Source of the DNA: Bradyrhizobium erythrophlei
GTDB lineage: Bacteria > Pseudomonadota > Alphaproteobacteria > Rhizobiales > Xanthobacteraceae
DNA: 64,000 bases
Direction: 5' to 3'
Assembly: GCA_900129675.1 (NCBI GenBank)
Contig: FSRD01000001.1
Span: forward strand, 8,297,501-8,361,500
Position 1 is the stretch's first letter. Each line of letters opens with the position of its first letter. Under the pieces are notes generated by a model, which worked only from the letters and a program-made list of their open reading frames with translations, made no database searches and had not been told where the DNA came from. A program made the position numbers and the translations under genes. Positions 61,456 through 64,000 of this stretch are shown one piece after another.

Positions 61456-62085
61456 ATGCCGATAACAATACTCGACCTAGTCCTGCTCGCAGTGATGCTG
61501 ATTTCGGGGCTGCTCGCGATGGTGCGCGGCTTCATGCGCGAGATTCTGTCGATCGCGGCCTGGGGCGCGGCGGCTTTGGTCACGCTATATGCCTTCTCGA
61601 AGCTGTTGCCGACCGCCAAGACTTATTTCAATAACGACACGGTCGCGTCCGTGGTGGTGGTGGCCGGCGTATTCGTCGGCACCCTGATCGTCGTGTCCAT
61701 CATCACGGTGCGGATTTCCGACATGATCCTGGATTCCCGGATCGGCGCGCTCGACCGCACGCTCGGATTCCTGTTCGGCCTCGCCCGCGGCCTGTTGATC
61801 GTCGTCGTCGCCTACCAGTTCTTCGTCTGGCTGGTTCCCGACAAGCAGCGGCCGGATTGGGTCACCGGGGCGAAGTCCCGAATGGTGCTGCAGGGAACCG
61901 GGGAATGGCTAATGGCGCTCTTGCCTGACGACCCCGAGAACACCATCTTAAAGAAATTCAAGAAGAATAAACCCGAAGACGACCAGACTGACACCGAGCA
62001 GGCAGCCCCTGCGTCCGGTGATGGCTACAGCAAGCCTGCGCGCGACAGCCTCAAAAAGCTGATCGAGAAACCCGCAGGCAAGTAA
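61456..62085 (+). CDS. cvpA: CvpA-family membrane protein
   Basis: The 209-aa protein has four hydrophobic segments in the first 130 residues (ILDLVLLAVMLISGLLAMVR, REILSIAAWGAAALVTLYAF and so on). A polar, Lys/Asp-rich C-terminal tail follows. CvpA was named for colicin V production and is usually linked to purF, as here (21 bases upstream of it). Confidence 0.92.
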   Translation: MPITILDLVLLAVMLISGLLAMVRGFMREILSIAAWGAAALVTLYAFSKLLPTAKTYFNNDTVASVVVVAGVFVGTLIVVSIITVRISDMILDSRIGALDRTLGFLFGLARGLLIVVVAYQFFVWLVPDKQRPDWVTGAKSRMVLQGTGEWLMALLPDDPENTILKKFKKNKPEDDQTDTEQAAPASGDGYSKPARDSLKKLIEKPAGK

Positions 62086-62106
62086 CTCAAGGCCAAACGA
62101 AAGGCG

Positions 62107-63624
62107 ATGGACGAGATGCAAAACCCTTCAGATCCCGCCGAGCAACTTGACCGAAACTCCGGTCCGATCGAATTGCAGGATGATCTCGAAGGCGACACGC
62201 TACGCGAGGAATGCGGCGTGTTCGGCATTTTCGGCCACCCCGAGGCCGCCGCCATCACCGCACTCGGATTGCACGCGCTCCAGCATCGCGGCCAGGAAGC
62301 CGCCGGCATCGTTTCCTTCGACGGCAGCCGCTTTCATTCGGAGCGCCGGCTCGGCCTCGTCGGCGACACCTTCTCCCGCCGCGAAGTGATCGAGCGCCTG
62401 CCCGGCAACGCCGCGGTCGGCCATGTCCGCTATTCCACCACCGGCGCGACCATCCTGCGCAACGTCCAGCCGCTGTTCGCCGAACTCAATGCCGGCGGCT
62501 TCGCGGTCGGCCACAACGGCAACCTCACCAATGGCCTGACGCTGCGTCGCGAGCTCGTCCTCCACGGCGCCATGATGCAGTCGACCACCGACACCGAAGT
62601 CATCCTGCATCTGGTCGCGCAGTCCAAGCGCAGCCGCTTCATCGACCGCTTCATCGAGGCGCTGCGCACGATCGAGGGCGCCTATTCGCTGGTGTCGCTG
62701 ACCAACAAGAAACTGATCGGCGCGCGCGATCCGCTCGGCATCCGTCCTTTGGTGCTCGGCGATCTCGATGGCCATCCGATCCTGGCGTCGGAAACCTGCG
62801 CGCTCGACATGATCGGCGCAAAATATGTCCGCGACGTCGAGCCTGGCGAGATATTGGTGTTCGACGAACAGGGGGCGCACAGCCACAAGCCGTTCCCGCC
62901 CAAGCCGCCGCGGCCCTGCATCTTCGAATACATCTATTTCTCGCGGCCGGATTCCATCGTCGGCGGCCGCTCGGTCTATGAAGTCCGCAAGGCCTTCGGC
63001 GCCCAGCTCGCACGCGAAAGCCATGTCGAGGTCGATGTGGTGGTGCCGGTGCCGGATTCCGGCGTCCCTGCCGCGCTCGGTTACAGCCAGCATTCCGGCG
63101 TGCCGTTCGAACTCGGTATCATCCGCAATCACTATGTCGGCCGCACCTTCATCCAGCCGACCCAGAGCGTGCGCGAACTCGGCGTGCGCATGAAGCATTC
63201 GGCCAACCGCGCCGCGATCGAGGGCAAGCGCATCATCCTGATCGACGATTCGCTGGTGCGCGGCACCACTTCGAAGAAGATCGTGCGCATGATGCGCGAT
63301 GCCGGCGCCCGCGAAGTCCATTTCCGCCTCGCCTCGCCGCCGATCCTGTACCCGGACTATTACGGCATCGACCTGCCCGACCGCGGTGGCCTGTTGGCCG
63401 CGACCCACAGCCTCGAAGAAATGCGCGAGATCATCGGCGCGGATTCGCTGGCATTCCTGTCGATCGACGGCATGTACCGCGCCATGGGCGAACCCGGCCG
63501 CGATCCCGCCAATCCGAAATTCTCCGATCACTGCTTTACCGGCGCCTATCCGACCCACCTTACCGACCAGACCCAGGTCGAACCGCAGCCCCGGCAATTG
63601 TCGCTGCTGGCGGAGGCGAGCTGA
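62107..63624 (+). CDS. purF: Amidophosphoribosyltransferase
   Basis: PurF commits PRPP to purine synthesis by making phosphoribosylamine with glutamine. The 505-aa protein has an N-terminal extension of about 35 residues before Cys36 in REECGVFGIFGH. Removal of that extension would expose the nucleophile, as known for the class with a propeptide. The glutaminase domain (GHNGNLTNG) precedes the phosphoribosyltransferase domain, whose PRPP loop is IILIDDSLVRGTTSKK (about residues 375-390). Together with purM/purN it shows scattered purine genes. Confidence 0.97.
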   Translation: MDEMQNPSDPAEQLDRNSGPIELQDDLEGDTLREECGVFGIFGHPEAAAITALGLHALQHRGQEAAGIVSFDGSRFHSERRLGLVGDTFSRREVIERLPGNAAVGHVRYSTTGATILRNVQPLFAELNAGGFAVGHNGNLTNGLTLRRELVLHGAMMQSTTDTEVILHLVAQSKRSRFIDRFIEALRTIEGAYSLVSLTNKKLIGARDPLGIRPLVLGDLDGHPILASETCALDMIGAKYVRDVEPGEILVFDEQGAHSHKPFPPKPPRPCIFEYIYFSRPDSIVGGRSVYEVRKAFGAQLARESHVEVDVVVPVPDSGVPAALGYSQHSGVPFELGIIRNHYVGRTFIQPTQSVRELGVRMKHSANRAAIEGKRIILIDDSLVRGTTSKKIVRMMRDAGAREVHFRLASPPILYPDYYGIDLPDRGGLLAATHSLEEMREIIGADSLAFLSIDGMYRAMGEPGRDPANPKFSDHCFTGAYPTHLTDQTQVEPQPRQLSLLAEAS

Positions 63625-63702
63625 CGCGAAGCGTCATCCCGAGGCGCGCGTGCGCGAACCCGGGATCTCGAGATTGTCTAGCGACGTTCAAATTACCTCT
63701 GG

Positions 63703-63840
63703 ATTCCGGGTCTGGTCCTTCGGACCATCCCGGAATGACGGTGAGATATTTCCTCATGCCCGGGCTTGTCCCGGCCATCCACGTCTGTAAAACCCGCCGC
63801 AAAGACGTGGATGCCCGGGACAAGTCCGGGCATGACGAGG
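63703..63840. repeat. Two palindromic intergenic repeats (REP-like) in the purF-SDR spacer
   Basis: The first is attccggg...cccggaat with ggtcc/ggacc inside (63703-63736). The second is long: left arm 63752-63786 and right arm 63803-63840, with the atgcccggg/cccgggcat core and acgtct/agacgt at the inner ends. Both match the style of dispersed palindromes common in Bradyrhizobium and Rhodopseudomonas. They could fold as large RNA hairpins. Confidence 0.8.
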
Positions 63841-63851
63841 TTTAGACAGCC

Positions 63852-64000
63852 ATGACCGCTCCCCTCGCCTCCCGTATCGCCCTCGTCACCGGCGCCTCGC
63901 GCGGCATCGGCTATGCCACGGCGCGCGCGCTCGCCAGGGCCGGCGCGCATGTCGTTGCGGTCGCGCGGACGCAGGGCGGGCTCGAAGAGCTCGATGATGA
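63852..64000 (+). CDS. Short-chain dehydrogenase/reductase (partial, runs off the window)
   Basis: ATG 63852 begins MTAPLASRIALVTGASRGIG, and the frame stays open to the window end. The TGASRGIG loop is the nucleotide-binding signature of the SDR family. The catalytic part lies outside, so the substrate is unknown. Confidence 0.88.
   Translation, partial: MTAPLASRIALVTGASRGIGYATARALARAGAHVVAVARTQGGLEELDD

Overview
The window reads as a chromosomal segment of an alphaproteobacterium close to Bradyrhizobium (Nitrobacteraceae). Evidence is the high GC content, the gene orders (purM-purN, pgsA-hdaA-ppk-ppx, lptF-lptG-lptD-surA-pdxA-rsmA, fabD-fabG-acpP-fabF-mltG-yicC-gmk, rpsF-rpsR-DUF2232-rplI, dnaB-alr, radA-cvpA-purF), and intergenic repeats of a kind familiar from that group. 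The species is inferred from gene content only.

Layout. 1-1.2 kb holds rnd. 1.3-3.2 kb holds a PEBP-family secreted-protein gene broken by an IS630-type insertion and by a second, independent frameshift. 3.2-14 kb holds an autotransporter-type barrel protein, purM/purN, pgsA, hdaA, the polyphosphate pair ppk/ppx, two tandem TerC-like membrane proteins and ndk. 14-19 kb has small genes (one without a start codon), an ABC-F ATPase and a second, intact copy of the same IS. 19-30 kb has a lipoprotein, holC-pepA, and divergently the LPS-export and outer-membrane run lptF-lptG-lptD-surA-pdxA-rsmA. 30-34 kb has a zinc alcohol dehydrogenase, a branched-chain-amino-acid-type periplasmic binding protein and a membrane protein. 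34-40.5 kb, all on the minus strand, holds fatty-acid synthesis genes, mltG, yicC and gmk. 40.7-43 kb has a truncated GGDEF-type protein and a desaturase-TetR pair. 43-51.8 kb has the ribosomal-protein cluster, a thioesterase-TetR pair, a haem-motif protein, a Cfa-like methyltransferase and dnaB. 51.8-53.9 kb has alr and xth. 53.9-59.8 kb is an accessory-looking interval with TauE, a prohibitin-like protein, a threonine-synthase-like enzyme, several small secreted proteins and an orphan tRNA-like T-arm. 59.8-64 kb has radA, cvpA, purF and the start of an SDR gene.

How the genes fit together. PurM/PurN and PurF act in de novo purine synthesis, and Gmk and Ndk carry on to nucleoside triphosphates. 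LptF/G/D and SurA serve outer-membrane assembly. FabD/FabG/AcpP/FabF form the fatty-acid elongation core, with a separately regulated desaturase and a Cfa-like enzyme to modify acyl chains. HdaA, DnaB, HolC, RadA and Xth are replication and repair proteins.

Noteworthy points. (1) Removing the first IS together with one TA copy restores a readable signal peptide, so the insertion event can be reconstructed exactly. (2) Both IS copies carry a divergent LexA-type winged-helix gene beside the transposase. (3) Each of the two TetR genes has a perfect palindrome just upstream, a candidate autoregulatory operator. (4) Several small secreted-protein genes are decaying through start loss or frameshift. 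(5) There are a few short genes under 60 codons. No CRISPR array, complete tRNA or rRNA gene was seen, and I found no convincing new multi-gene defence or biosynthetic system.
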